The notes beneath the pieces were generated by a model that had not been told where the DNA came from, did no database searches, and was given only the letters and a program-made list of their open reading frames with translations. Position numbers and translations under genes: made by a program. A DNA stretch of 64,000 nucleotides. It comes from JANQJA01 sp040880285. Lineage in GTDB: Bacteria; Pseudomonadota; Gammaproteobacteria; Pseudomonadales; Azotimanducaceae. The DNA lies in contig JBBDIT010000059.1 of NCBI GenBank assembly GCA_040880285.1, forward strand, positions 1-64,000, in the 5' to 3' direction. Below are positions 26,509 to 35,800 of the stretch, piece after piece (position 1 is the first letter of the stretch; the number at the start of each line of letters is the position of its first letter).

Positions 26509-27840
26509 TCAGTGTAAATTTCGATATCCGGGTACCATGAACAATACCAGTACCAGCACAATGAGCCCAAGGGCCGACGCCCCAACGGCCCATTGCGGAC
26601 CAATCACATCCGCCACGATACTGATTGGATAAATACAAATGGAGAGAACCGACATCTCCAGCATGTAGATACTCATCACCCTGCCGCGAAATTCATCATC
26701 TACATAGGATTGGATCAATACATTGGATAATGACATGCGCGCCGACTGGCCAAGCCCCACCACAGTCAGCAGCGCCATCGACACCCAATAGTTGGTCGAG
26801 ATGGCAAAGAAGAACAGTGCAACGCCCAGCACTAGCGCGCCCGAAAGCAGGACCCTGGCACGATTGCGGTTCGCCATGGAGGCTATCAATAGCGAACCGG
26901 CCAACGACCCCACCCCGGAGATTGAAATCAAGAGACCGAGACGATCCGGACCAGCATCCAGAACGTCTTTTGCAAAACCAGGCAATAGCATGAAGTAGGT
27001 CATGCTGAAGAACACCATCAGGAAATTACAGCCCAGCAACATAAATATAACCGGCGTACGCAACACATAACTGAATCCTGACTTCAGTTCGGTTAGCATC
27101 GGACCATCAGGCACCTGCGGTTTTGCGCGATCCTCGACCCTGACCTTGAACATCAAAGCCACCGACGATAAGTAAAGGACAGTCATCAGGTAGTACACCC
27201 ACCGTGCCGGATCAATATTGCCGTCACCACCACCCAGGGCGGCCACCATTCCACCGGCGAGTCCCGGCAAGAGCAAACGTGCGGTATTCATACCGGACGT
27301 GTTGAGGGCAATCGCATTGGTGAGCCGGTCCAGACCCACCACATCCTTGGTCAACGCCTGGCGCGCCGGCATCATTGTATTCATCGCAAGGCCCTGCAGG
27401 ATCGACGCAATCAGGAGATGCTCAAAAGTGAGGCTATCCATGGTGATCAGGGCGCCGATAGTCAACGCGATACACGCGTTGAAGCCCTGACAATACTGGA
27501 TCACGTGTTTCTTTTGCCTGGCGCGATCCGCCACGACGCCGCCGAGTGGGGCCGCGAACAGCCCCACGATGCCTCCCGCGGCGGTCATCCAGCCCAATTT
27601 TTCATAAGACCCGGTGATTTCGTAGACCAACCAGCCACGCACGAACATCTGCATGTTCATGGACGCAAAATTGCCGCACAGGGCAGCAAAGAACCAACGG
27701 AAGTTGGTATCCCGAAAGGCGTCAAATGTCTTTGGCCACCGGGTTGGTGGGGGGCTATCTTCTTCTTCCGGCGGCTCGTGGAGTGCGGCTATGTCGGGGA
27801 TTTCAGATGGCGTATCATCTCTTCTTTGGCCTTCGCTCAT
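26509..27840 (-). CDS. MFS transporter, EntS/MFS_3-like
   Basis: The 443-residue product is a major facilitator with about 12 membrane segments. The N-terminal 35 residues are acidic and cytoplasmic (MSEGQRRDDTPSEIPDIAAL). The FRWFFAALCGNFASMNMQMFVRGWLVYEITGS start and GGVVADRARQKKHVI loop fit the MFS_3/EntS-like group of exporters. The substrate cannot be told from sequence. It lies 31 bp downstream of the MDR oxidoreductase gene and may be co-transcribed with it. Confidence 0.88.
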   Translation of the reverse strand: MSEGQRRDDTPSEIPDIAALHEPPEEEDSPPPTRWPKTFDAFRDTNFRWFFAALCGNFASMNMQMFVRGWLVYEITGSYEKLGWMTAAGGIVGLFAAPLGGVVADRARQKKHVIQYCQGFNACIALTIGALITMDSLTFEHLLIASILQGLAMNTMMPARQALTKDVVGLDRLTNAIALNTSGMNTARLLLPGLAGGMVAALGGGDGNIDPARWVYYLMTVLYLSSVALMFKVRVEDRAKPQVPDGPMLTELKSGFSYVLRTPVIFMLLGCNFLMVFFSMTYFMLLPGFAKDVLDAGPDRLGLLISISGVGSLAGSLLIASMANRNRARVLLSGALVLGVALFFFAISTNYWVSMALLTVVGLGQSARMSLSNVLIQSYVDDEFRGRVMSIYMLEMSVLSICIYPISIVADVIGPQWAVGASALGLIVLVLVLFMVPGYRNLH

Positions 27841-27871
27841 GCTTCAAATATAGCACAACATTTCCCGGCAA

Positions 27872-28870
27872 CTAGCGAACCTCTGCAAGTTTTACCAGCA
27901 TCTTGCCAGTGTTTACTCCCTGTAACAGGCCAATGAGTGCGGCAGGCGCCTGCTCAATCCCGTCCATGATTGTTTCCTCATACTTCATGGTACCTGCTGC
28001 CATCCATTTGCGCATATCTGACAGGAACTGGTCGCGTAGATGATTGAACTCATAGACCACGAACCCACGCATCGTGACCCTGTTGTATATCATGTTGGCC
28101 AGCGTCGTTACTCCTTCAGAACGCGCACCTTTATTGTTATACGCAGAAATCATTCCGCATACAGGTATCCTACCCAGCGGGCGCATCTGTCCAACAGCAG
28201 CATCGAGGTGCGCTCCACCGACATTCTCAAAATAGACATCAATGCCATCAGGCAAGCCAATATGAAGCTCTTTGGCAATACTGGAGGTTTTGTAATTGAA
28301 GGCGTGATCAAGGCCGAGCTCGCCGATTAGATACTTGACCTTCTCCTCGGAACCACAACTGCCTGCAACCCGGCACTCTTTAATTTTGGCGATCTGGGCG
28401 GCTACGCTTCCGACTGCCCCTGCAGCCGCTGACACGAACACGTTTTCACCTTCCTTTAAAGCGCCGGTCACCAGCAGGCCGCCATAAGCTGTAAGCCCTG
28501 TGGTTCCCAGTACGTGCAAGTGAGTGGTCAAAGGCTCGTCTTCAACCTTGATGACCTGCACACTGTCTGCCGCGGAAACAAAATACTCACGGAAACCATT
28601 CCGGTGCAGGACATAAGTACCGACCGGAAGATTCTTGTCTGTGCTCTCCATTACCTGGCCAATCGCACCACCGCCCATCACCTGGTTCAGTGGGGTCTGG
28701 CCATTGGTCAGCGGTGGTCGCATGGCAGGGTCAACCGACATATACAGATTCTGCACGAGGATCTCACCCTCACCGGGGGCCGGTACATCCACTTCCACCA
28801 CGGCGAAATTCTCCTCCCTCGGCAGGCCATCCGGCCGCGACACCAGGTGTACTTCTTTACTGGAAACCAT
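27872..28870 (-). CDS. Zinc-independent MDR NADP-dependent oxidoreductase (CurA-like)
   Basis: It belongs to the MDR family that reduces enones, as in curcumin and prostaglandin reductases. The 332-residue product has the substrate domain start VPAPGEGEILVQNLYMSVDPAMR, the NADP site AAAGAVGSVAAQIAKIK (about residue 150) and FENVGGAHLDAAV near 235. No zinc-binding cysteines are present. The ribosome site AGGAGG lies 8 bp before the ATG. A 12-bp perfect palindrome at 28902-28913 just upstream could bind a TetR-type repressor. The physiological substrate is unknown. Confidence 0.9.
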   Translation of the reverse strand: MVSSKEVHLVSRPDGLPREENFAVVEVDVPAPGEGEILVQNLYMSVDPAMRPPLTNGQTPLNQVMGGGAIGQVMESTDKNLPVGTYVLHRNGFREYFVSAADSVQVIKVEDEPLTTHLHVLGTTGLTAYGGLLVTGALKEGENVFVSAAAGAVGSVAAQIAKIKECRVAGSCGSEEKVKYLIGELGLDHAFNYKTSSIAKELHIGLPDGIDVYFENVGGAHLDAAVGQMRPLGRIPVCGMISAYNNKGARSEGVTTLANMIYNRVTMRGFVVYEFNHLRDQFLSDMRKWMAAGTMKYEETIMDGIEQAPAALIGLLQGVNTGKMLVKLAEVR

Positions 28871-28901
28871 GTTCCGAACCTCCTGAAATCGTGATTTTTA
28901 T

Positions 28902-28913
28902 GTAGGTACCTAC
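28902..28913. promoter_or_regulatory. Palindromic operator candidate
   Basis: GTAGGTACCTAC is a perfect 12-bp palindrome 32 bp upstream of the MDR oxidoreductase ATG. It resembles TetR-family operators in shape. No regulator gene is adjacent. Confidence 0.4.
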
Positions 28914-28932
28914 GTAATAGATAACTTTAAAT

Positions 28933-29688
28933 TTAATTATTGTTGAGCCGCCAATTGTACTTCAGGTCCGTCTTAATCCGTTTAAAGTCAATAGGTTCTG
29001 CATACTTTCTTAGAAATACCTCAACTCCTGGACGGCCGCCAAAGTCTTCACCATACCAGCCGAAAATCGCCGAAACGCGAGCGAGATCACCCTCGACACT
29101 GAGTCCCTTGCCTGATTGTGAGAGGAACTTCCGTGCCTGGTCGTCCAGTTGCCAGTCCAGCTTTGCGGCCTCGTAAGGCTCATCTCGAAGGTCTGGGCAG
29201 CTGATCGAGGCGCAGTTCACGGCGACGTGAATGCGGGGCTCACCCAGGGGTCGCAGGACTCGATGCTCGATGTCATCCAGCGTCAAATTACCGTCCGCAT
29301 TTTGCAGCATGACACGGTCCCAGGGACCACGAAGGAAATTGCCTATATCGCGGATACTGTCTACCGGCCACTCATCAAGGATCAGCTGGATGGTAAGAAG
29401 GTTATAGGCATTGATATAAAAAGCGAGCTTCTCCTCACGGCGCTCAAGACGCCCCACGTCGAAATTGCGCACCATCGACACCAGCGCTGCAAAGCGCGGG
29501 TCGCTTCCCAAGCCTTGGTAGTTCACCAGATTCAATGGTATTGCGTCCTTTACTCCGGGCTCGACATACTCAGACAGCAATTGCCTGTATCCTTGCCAGT
29601 CCGGTTCTACTGCACCCACTCCCGGACTGCCCGCTGCAAACACAATGACCAGCAGGCTTCCAATCAGTAGGCTTCGCATTGTTCGCAT
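28933..29688 (-). CDS. DUF547 secreted protein
   Basis: DUF547 proteins are exported and of unknown activity. The 251-residue product has a signal peptide (to about GVGAVEP) and the DUF547 core: KDAIPLNLVNYQGL, AFYINAYNLLTIQLIL, RIHVAVNCASISCPDL and FLSQSGKGLSVEG. The Cys pair in NCASISCPDL is characteristic. It is the last gene of the leftward operon that includes the diheme cytochrome and beta-helix lipoprotein. Confidence 0.88.
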   Translation of the reverse strand: MRTMRSLLIGSLLVIVFAAGSPGVGAVEPDWQGYRQLLSEYVEPGVKDAIPLNLVNYQGLGSDPRFAALVSMVRNFDVGRLERREEKLAFYINAYNLLTIQLILDEWPVDSIRDIGNFLRGPWDRVMLQNADGNLTLDDIEHRVLRPLGEPRIHVAVNCASISCPDLRDEPYEAAKLDWQLDDQARKFLSQSGKGLSVEGDLARVSAIFGWYGEDFGGRPGVEVFLRKYAEPIDFKRIKTDLKYNWRLNNN

Positions 29689-29726
29689 CCTGCCACAAGT
29701 TGTGTGTACAACAGATTCCGTCCTCG

Positions 29727-30932
29727 CTAGTTCGTTACAACCGGATTCCAGTCAGCCAACGTACCACACCCCGGGGGCAGTTGATCAATCCAGCGACCAA
29801 TCAAGGCAGCGCCTTGTTCGTGTACCAGGGACCGACCGAGCTCCGGCATCATTACTGCCGGATCCCGGCTCAGCATCCGGTAGTACAGGATCGACTTGTC
29901 CTTATCTCCCGGAAATATGGATACATCCCGACCACCTGTACCACGACCCGCGGCGATTGGGGGCTTGCACACACCCAGCCGCCTCATACTGGTTTCTTGT
30001 GCGTGCAGGAATAACCCGGATGTGTCCGCTGGCCCCACTGGATTGTGGCAATGGCCACAGTTGATATCGAGGTAGGTGCGCGCCTGGTGATCCAGTGATT
30101 CGCCGGTCGAAGGTGGCCAGGACGCGGCTTTAGGGAGTGCTGATACGTCCGGCAATCCCGTGAGTATCCCTTTCGCCGCCCAGACTCTCAGCTGCCCACC
30201 TTCCGGTTGGCTGGCCCCATCAGCCGTATCCGGCGACACCTTGTTGAGATGCCGCGCCTTTGGACCTATGGGCAATAATTCTCCCCTGGTATGATCCGTT
30301 GCGTGGCATGAGGCGCATTCGTTCTTCGTCGGCACTACATAATTGAAAGGCTCGTCACCGTCCAGCGAAATACGCTGGATGTCTCCGGCGATCGCTAGAT
30401 GCGCCTCAGACTGGGCATCATTCCAGACGTAGGGCAGCGCTTCCCAGCCGGTGTCGCGGTGGATGAGAATGCGAGTTTCGATTAGCTTCACCTGCCCCAG
30501 GGCAAGTTGTCCTTTGATAAGCTCATTACCCAGACCCACCTTTTGCAAGCCACCATCGACCACAGGATAGTAAAACGTCTTGGTAAAGACCGTGCCGGCG
30601 GGAAAGTCGAACGGCCCCTCGCGCCTGAAATTCGCGCTCTTACCCGGCGGCAGCCGGACCGTTCGCAGTTTATGCGCATGGTCGCTGAATAACGGCGTAT
30701 TGAGGTCATAAAGCAAGGACCCGTTTACCGGTACCAGGCGGGCATCCTGAATTTGCAGCAAGTGCCAACCGGACAAGGTCGTCGGCGTCGCGTCCAATGG
30801 AACTGATGGTGTCGGGCTCTCTGTAAAATCCGCAACATCGCACCCTGCCAGGGCAATGACCAGGGCAACGGCCAAAGCTTTTGCAGAAATTATTGCAGAC
30901 TCTTTTGCAATTAAGGGTTCAGGGAGCGGCAA
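29727..30932 (-). CDS. Diheme c-type cytochrome lipoprotein (SO2930/HNE_0200-like)
   Basis: An envelope electron-transfer protein with two heme c sites, CASCH near residue 208 and CGHCH near 293 (counted from 30932), and a likely distal Met in PAVMMPELGRS. A lipobox (ALAGC) follows a hydrophobic segment, so it is probably a lipoprotein. The start is uncertain: an ATG at 30980 overlaps the beta-helix gene by 62 bp and puts 16 odd residues before the signal, while a TTG at 30932 overlaps by 14 bp and gives a better signal peptide. The family is, from memory, usually paired with a parallel beta-helix protein gene, as here. Confidence 0.82.
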   Translation of the reverse strand: MPLPEPLIAKESAIISAKALAVALVIALAGCDVADFTESPTPSVPLDATPTTLSGWHLLQIQDARLVPVNGSLLYDLNTPLFSDHAHKLRTVRLPPGKSANFRREGPFDFPAGTVFTKTFYYPVVDGGLQKVGLGNELIKGQLALGQVKLIETRILIHRDTGWEALPYVWNDAQSEAHLAIAGDIQRISLDGDEPFNYVVPTKNECASCHATDHTRGELLPIGPKARHLNKVSPDTADGASQPEGGQLRVWAAKGILTGLPDVSALPKAASWPPSTGESLDHQARTYLDINCGHCHNPVGPADTSGLFLHAQETSMRRLGVCKPPIAAGRGTGGRDVSIFPGDKDKSILYYRMLSRDPAVMMPELGRSLVHEQGAALIGRWIDQLPPGCGTLADWNPVVTN

Positions 30933-32166
30933 AATCCAGTTCCACTGCAGCCAGCTTTTCGAGTTGACAACGATGTGCATCCGTCACAAGGTGAGGCGCC
31001 TTGTAACCATTGGGTGCATCTGCATTGATCATTGCGCTGTCTCCATTATCGAGACAGATGGCAAGTTCAGGCGGCAGCCTGCCTTCAACCAACTTGTTTT
31101 CATCGACAAAGCCATCCCAGACAACATCAGGCAAGGCACCATCATCACCGAACATCCCGACACGCAACTGCTCCAGTGCTTCACGGTCCGGCTGGTTTCC
31201 ACCACCGCTAAAGTTGTTGCCATAAATATAGATCGCTTCCGGATAGGCGTCGAAAGCACTGGCTTGTTCGCGATCCTGCAACGAACTCGAATAGAAGCTG
31301 GTAATCAAAATATTGGCTGTGCCATTGCTGGCAATTTCATTGTCAAAGATTTCGATTCTGTCATTTGAATTGATCAATACACCTGTTCCCGCTGGTACAC
31401 CGGCTACAGCCGTCCCGGGGATCGCAAAGTTGGCCGTGTTGTTATTGCTGATCACGTTGTTATAAAGGCGTGTACTGTGGCCGGCCAGCGGCAGGTTGGG
31501 CATGCTGAAGACGAGCACGCCGCCGGTATTATTGGTGGCCACATTGTTGTAGACATCCGCACCAACGCTGTTTTCAATTTCAATCCCCGCAACGTTGTAC
31601 TCTGCACGATTGCCCCGGACAACAATATTGCGGGACTGTCCAACATAGATCCCCGCATCCGATGCACCTATCGCTATCGAATCTTCAACCAGGACATTTT
31701 CAGTCTGGACCGGATAGATACCGTAAGCGCCGTTCTCAGTGTTTGGTCCGCCGGTCCACTCTGTCCTCACCCGCCGTATGATGATGTTCTTGCCTTCGTT
31801 GATTTTTAGCGCATCACCTTTGGTATCTTCGATCGCAAGGTCCACGATGGTGAAATTGCTGGCGTTCACCAACATTCCCTCGGCACCGGCGAGTTGGTCC
31901 TTGAACGTCAGAATTGTCTTGTCCATTCCCGCACCGCGAACCGTGACATTGTCAACGTTCAGGACAAGACTCCGAGCAAGCGAAATGGTGCCTTCAGGGA
32001 TTTCAATCACATCTCCCGGCTTCGCTTCTATAAATTGCTCGATCAGGAGAATGGCAGGATCCCGGCTCGACACGGTCTCTTCGATTCCATCCTGGCCGGA
32101 ATCACTACAGGCTGCCAACACCGTGAGCATGGTACAAACTGTGAGACGTTTAAATGTATTGATCAT
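30919..32166 (-). CDS. Parallel beta-helix lipoprotein
   Basis: The ATG at 32166 (MINTFKRLTVCTMLTVLAAC) has AGGAG about 9 bp upstream and a clear lipobox LAAC; an ATG at 32193 would add nine residues. After the lipoprotein signal the product shows about ten turns of right-handed parallel beta-helix, with repeats such as NVLVEDSIAIGASDAGIYVG and NIVVRGNRAEYNVAGIEIEN. No catalytic residues are evident. It starts 10 bp after the stop of the interrupted membrane-fusion protein gene and overlaps the cytochrome gene, so all are one operon. Confidence 0.85.
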   Translation of the reverse strand: MINTFKRLTVCTMLTVLAACSDSGQDGIEETVSSRDPAILLIEQFIEAKPGDVIEIPEGTISLARSLVLNVDNVTVRGAGMDKTILTFKDQLAGAEGMLVNASNFTIVDLAIEDTKGDALKINEGKNIIIRRVRTEWTGGPNTENGAYGIYPVQTENVLVEDSIAIGASDAGIYVGQSRNIVVRGNRAEYNVAGIEIENSVGADVYNNVATNNTGGVLVFSMPNLPLAGHSTRLYNNVISNNNTANFAIPGTAVAGVPAGTGVLINSNDRIEIFDNEIASNGTANILITSFYSSSLQDREQASAFDAYPEAIYIYGNNFSGGGNQPDREALEQLRVGMFGDDGALPDVVWDGFVDENKLVEGRLPPELAICLDNGDSAMINADAPNGYKAPHLVTDAHRCQLEKLAAVELDFAAP

Positions 32167-32176
32167 TCCTTTACTC

Positions 32177-32709
32177 CTAATCCGGCAAATCAAAAGTTAC
32201 CCTGCACTTGAGCCCAGCGGGAATCGCAAGGTCCGGGTTGGGCAGGCGTAAACGTACTCCAAAAGTTGAACTGGCAGCATCCATAACCTTGTCAAAGACA
32301 TCGACGGTGGCCATATACTCAGCGCCCTGCGGCTGTTCAGGCGCCACTACGGCAGCAAGCCCCTCATGGATCCTGCCATAAAGACTGGTGGGCACCAGCA
32401 CTTCAACGTTAAGAACGTCGGTTTTCGCCAGCGAAATTACAGGTGTCTGCTCGTAGACATATTCACCAGGGGACAGTAGCCGCTCAACAACTATGGCGTC
32501 AACCGGACTCGTAATGGATCGTTGTTCATACAGGATTTCCCGCCGCCTCACTTCGAGCTTCGCCGTCTCCATCTCGCTCTTGGCCTGCTCTACAATCTCG
32601 TCGGAAGCCAGCGCCTTGCCTTTTACGATGGTCAACCGGTTGAACTGGTTTTCGAGATAACCCAGCCGCGTACGCGCCATTTCTACCGCCGTACTTTCAA
32701 GGTCAGACT
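32177..32709 (-). pseudogene. Membrane fusion protein (HlyD family), 3' part of interrupted gene
   Basis: From 32701 down to the stop at 32177 the frame encodes 174 residues of an RND/HlyD-type periplasmic adaptor: STAVEMARTRLGYLENQF (coiled-coil arm), SITSPVDAIVVERLLSPGEY (lipoyl half-motif) and VEVLVPTSLYGRI (beta-barrel), ending GLKCRVTFDLPD. The N-terminal membrane anchor and first lipoyl half are missing because a 6.3-kb element is inserted at 32702-32709. The frame continues upstream into the element to an ATG at 32794, but those residues come from the inverted repeat end. The 5' part lies at 39066-39311. Confidence 0.88.
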
Positions 32710-32727
32710 CACCGCTGTCCCATAAAC
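32710..32727 (+). repeat. Left terminal inverted repeat of the element
   Basis: CACCGCTGTCCCATAAAC lies directly inside the target copy GTCAGACT. It pairs with the right end at 39048-39065, with a single mismatch at position 5 from the outer edge. Confidence 0.88.
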
Positions 32728-32826
32728 TTTCACCATGATAGTAACGCCTGTTGTGGATAGCTGTAAGGTGGAGGATCAGGCTCGGGATGGACAACTTTTT
32801 GATCGCGATTCGAAAACCTCGCTACT

Positions 32827-35800
32827 TCATTTGTCCAGACGCCGTTTAGGATCGCTGCCGGCTCGCCGGAGCTGCACGCAACCCGTGCTACCATCCTCCT
32901 CGAACGCCGCCGCGACGCCCCTATTCTGGCTGCCGCATTGAGTGCCTGTACCGGACACAGAATCCGTCTGGATATGCAATGTATCAGCCAGTGGAATCTT
33001 GTAGGCCGTCGTAAAGGTCAAGTCAAGTTTGTTCTCGTTAATGATCAGTAACCGTGGCGCATCCTCGATCGGATAAATACCCAACGCTTCACCCACATCG
33101 CCAACCCACCCGTCATTGTCAGGATCTGAGCCGGTCACAAGGAGATAAACACCCGGATCCACATTGAAGAAAGTGAAACTGTAGACTCCGTCTGTCGGAA
33201 TCGCCGTTTCGTAAGTGTAAACCCCCGTTTCCCAGTTGATCAGGAAGATGTACTGGGTCCCGGCATCACCATAACGGTCGCCACCCGCCAGCACTTCAAA
33301 CAGAATGGTGACTTCTGCTTGTCCAGCGGCGCTGGAACTGAACGTGACAGTTTCACTGTACAAGCCCGGCTCGAGGCTCGTTCGATCCACGCTAACTACG
33401 TATTGTCCAAGTCCACTGGCAGTGTTTGGTGCTTCGATGCCAACAAAACTCGAAGAAGCACTGGTGGAATCAATCTGCAGATCGCCTGAACCCGCGTTGA
33501 ATACCTCAATCTCGAGTTCATCCAAAACACTGCCGTAGTTGAGGCCGTACGCCCCAAGCCCGATGGCCGGATCGTCGGCGTCGCTACCTCCTCCACCGCC
33601 CAATGCGGCTGCCGCATTGACAGCGAGCAAGGCATCGATGCGGCCGTGACCGAAGCGATCGTCATAGCCGGGCGAGCCCAGGTCCACCGTGATGTCGCCG
33701 GACGCAATCAGCGAATCGAAGTCGTCAGGCGTCATATTGCTATTGACCGACTTCATCAAGGCCGCGACGCCTGCAACGTGCGGCGTTGCCATAGACGTCC
33801 CCTGAAAATACGTGAACGTCGATACGATGCTCCCTGACCTGATCTCAGCCACTGTACTCAGTACGCCGTCTGGATCTCCATTGCCGTCAAGGTCATCTGT
33901 GGTATCACCACCTGGCGCACCAATATCAACCCGGCTGTTGAATTGAGAATAGTACGATCGCTGGTCGTTGAGGGTCGTGGCAGCAACTGACACAACACCG
34001 TCGTAAGACGCAGGATAGTTCAGCGAACTGTCGCCATCGTTTCCCGCGGCTGCAATTACAATCATCCCGGCGGCCCTGACATCATTGACGGCATCCTGAA
34101 AGAACTGTGAGTAACCTCCACCACCCAGACTCATATTCGCGATGTCCGCCGGATCACTTACAATGATCCCGGACTCGTTGGGAAGACCTGCGGCATATTT
34201 CAGCGCTTCCGCAATATCCCACGATGAACCTCCGCCACAACCCAGGACGCGGAGGTCCATGATCTCGGTGCTCCACGTGACGCCGGCAACACCGGAACTG
34301 TTGTTCGTGGCTGCGCCAATCGTTCCTGCCACATGCGTGCCATGGAAGCTGCTCGTCCGCCTCGAGGAATTTGTACACTGATTGTTATCCAATCCATCAC
34401 CCGGATCCGACGGATTTGCATCTCGACCATCACCATCGCCATTGGAGAGAAAGCCAACGAAGTCATATCCATCGCTGGATAGCCTACCGCTCAGGTCAGG
34501 ATGGGTCTGGACTATGCCCGTGTCCAGCACGGCAACCTTGACAGAGCCACTTCCCGTGGTTTGATCCCACGCTTCGGGCAGCCGTATCTTCGGGTAATGC
34601 CACTGGTATCGGTAGTTGCTGTCATTGGGCTCGATTTGCGTCTTCATCATGTAATTCGGTTCAGCAAACTCGACACCCTTGTCACTGGCGATCATCTTCG
34701 CGGTAAGCATGGTCTGGAGCTTGAGCTCGATTTCTGACGGGGAACCCTGAGAGCTGGCGGCCAAGCTGAGGGCTGAACTCGCCATCGCTGACATCATATC
34801 GGCGCCGAACCGATAGAGCACCGGCTGTGACAGGCCATTCCCACCACGCATACTCGTTGTGGGTGCCATCTGAAGCATACCTGCCGCTTGACCGACCGGA
34901 CTGCCTTTTGCGATCACGTCACCAATGACAAGATCAGAGCTTGCATTCATGCCGTGAGAACTCACAGACGCGAGGCCAGCGCCAATCGTCAATACATAGT
35001 TGGAGTATCCTGAATAAACGTAAGCTTCTATGTAGTAGGTTCCAGGCGTATCCGGAATCTGCACGGACTCATGGCCGGTACCACTGATCGAATAATCAAC
35101 GATATCCTGATTCTCGTCATACAGATACAGATCAAGGTCACCCACATCGCGCGTTGCGATCCTGAGATTAACGGTCTCTCTTCCGCGCGCCTGAATCTTG
35201 TAGTAGTCACTGTAGTCTCCTGTTGTCGCTGAGTGCCCCAACCCATCGAAATCAGGTCCGGTCCCCGGTCGGTTTATATAGCCACCGACGGATGTCGGGT
35301 TTGAAATCTCCTGTGCAGAGCCAATCGCATCATTACTCGTCGGCGTTGAGATGGAATCGTTAACATCAGAATCCACGCTCAGCGTGGGAGCAACCGTGAT
35401 CTCACCCGCGACGGAGTAAGTGTTGGAGTTGGGCAGCACGTCGATCATGGTCGACACAGAGTGAGACAAGCCATCGCTGTTGGTTAACGTCAAAGTGACG
35501 TCATAGCTGCCATCGCTCAGGAAGACGAAGTCAACGTTCTCATCAGCCGATGAAGGTCCATTGAAATCCCACTCGTAGCTGGTGATTTCATCATCGCCAA
35601 AGCCTGCAATACTTTCGGCAGCACTGAACCTCACCAGCAGCGGTTCCAGACCATTTACACGATCCGTTGCGATCACGGCGGTAGGAGGCGTTATCGTCGA
35701 ATCGAGTGGTTCGGGGTCACGTATGTCGCTTACACCGTCATTGTCATCGTCAACATCGGTATTATTGCCTGTGCCATCGCCGTCGGTATCCACTGACTCT

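Noticed and set aside
32777..32826. Transposase gene within the 6.3-kb element
   Set aside because: No frame in the non-cargo parts (32728-32826, 38475-39047) resembles a transposase.
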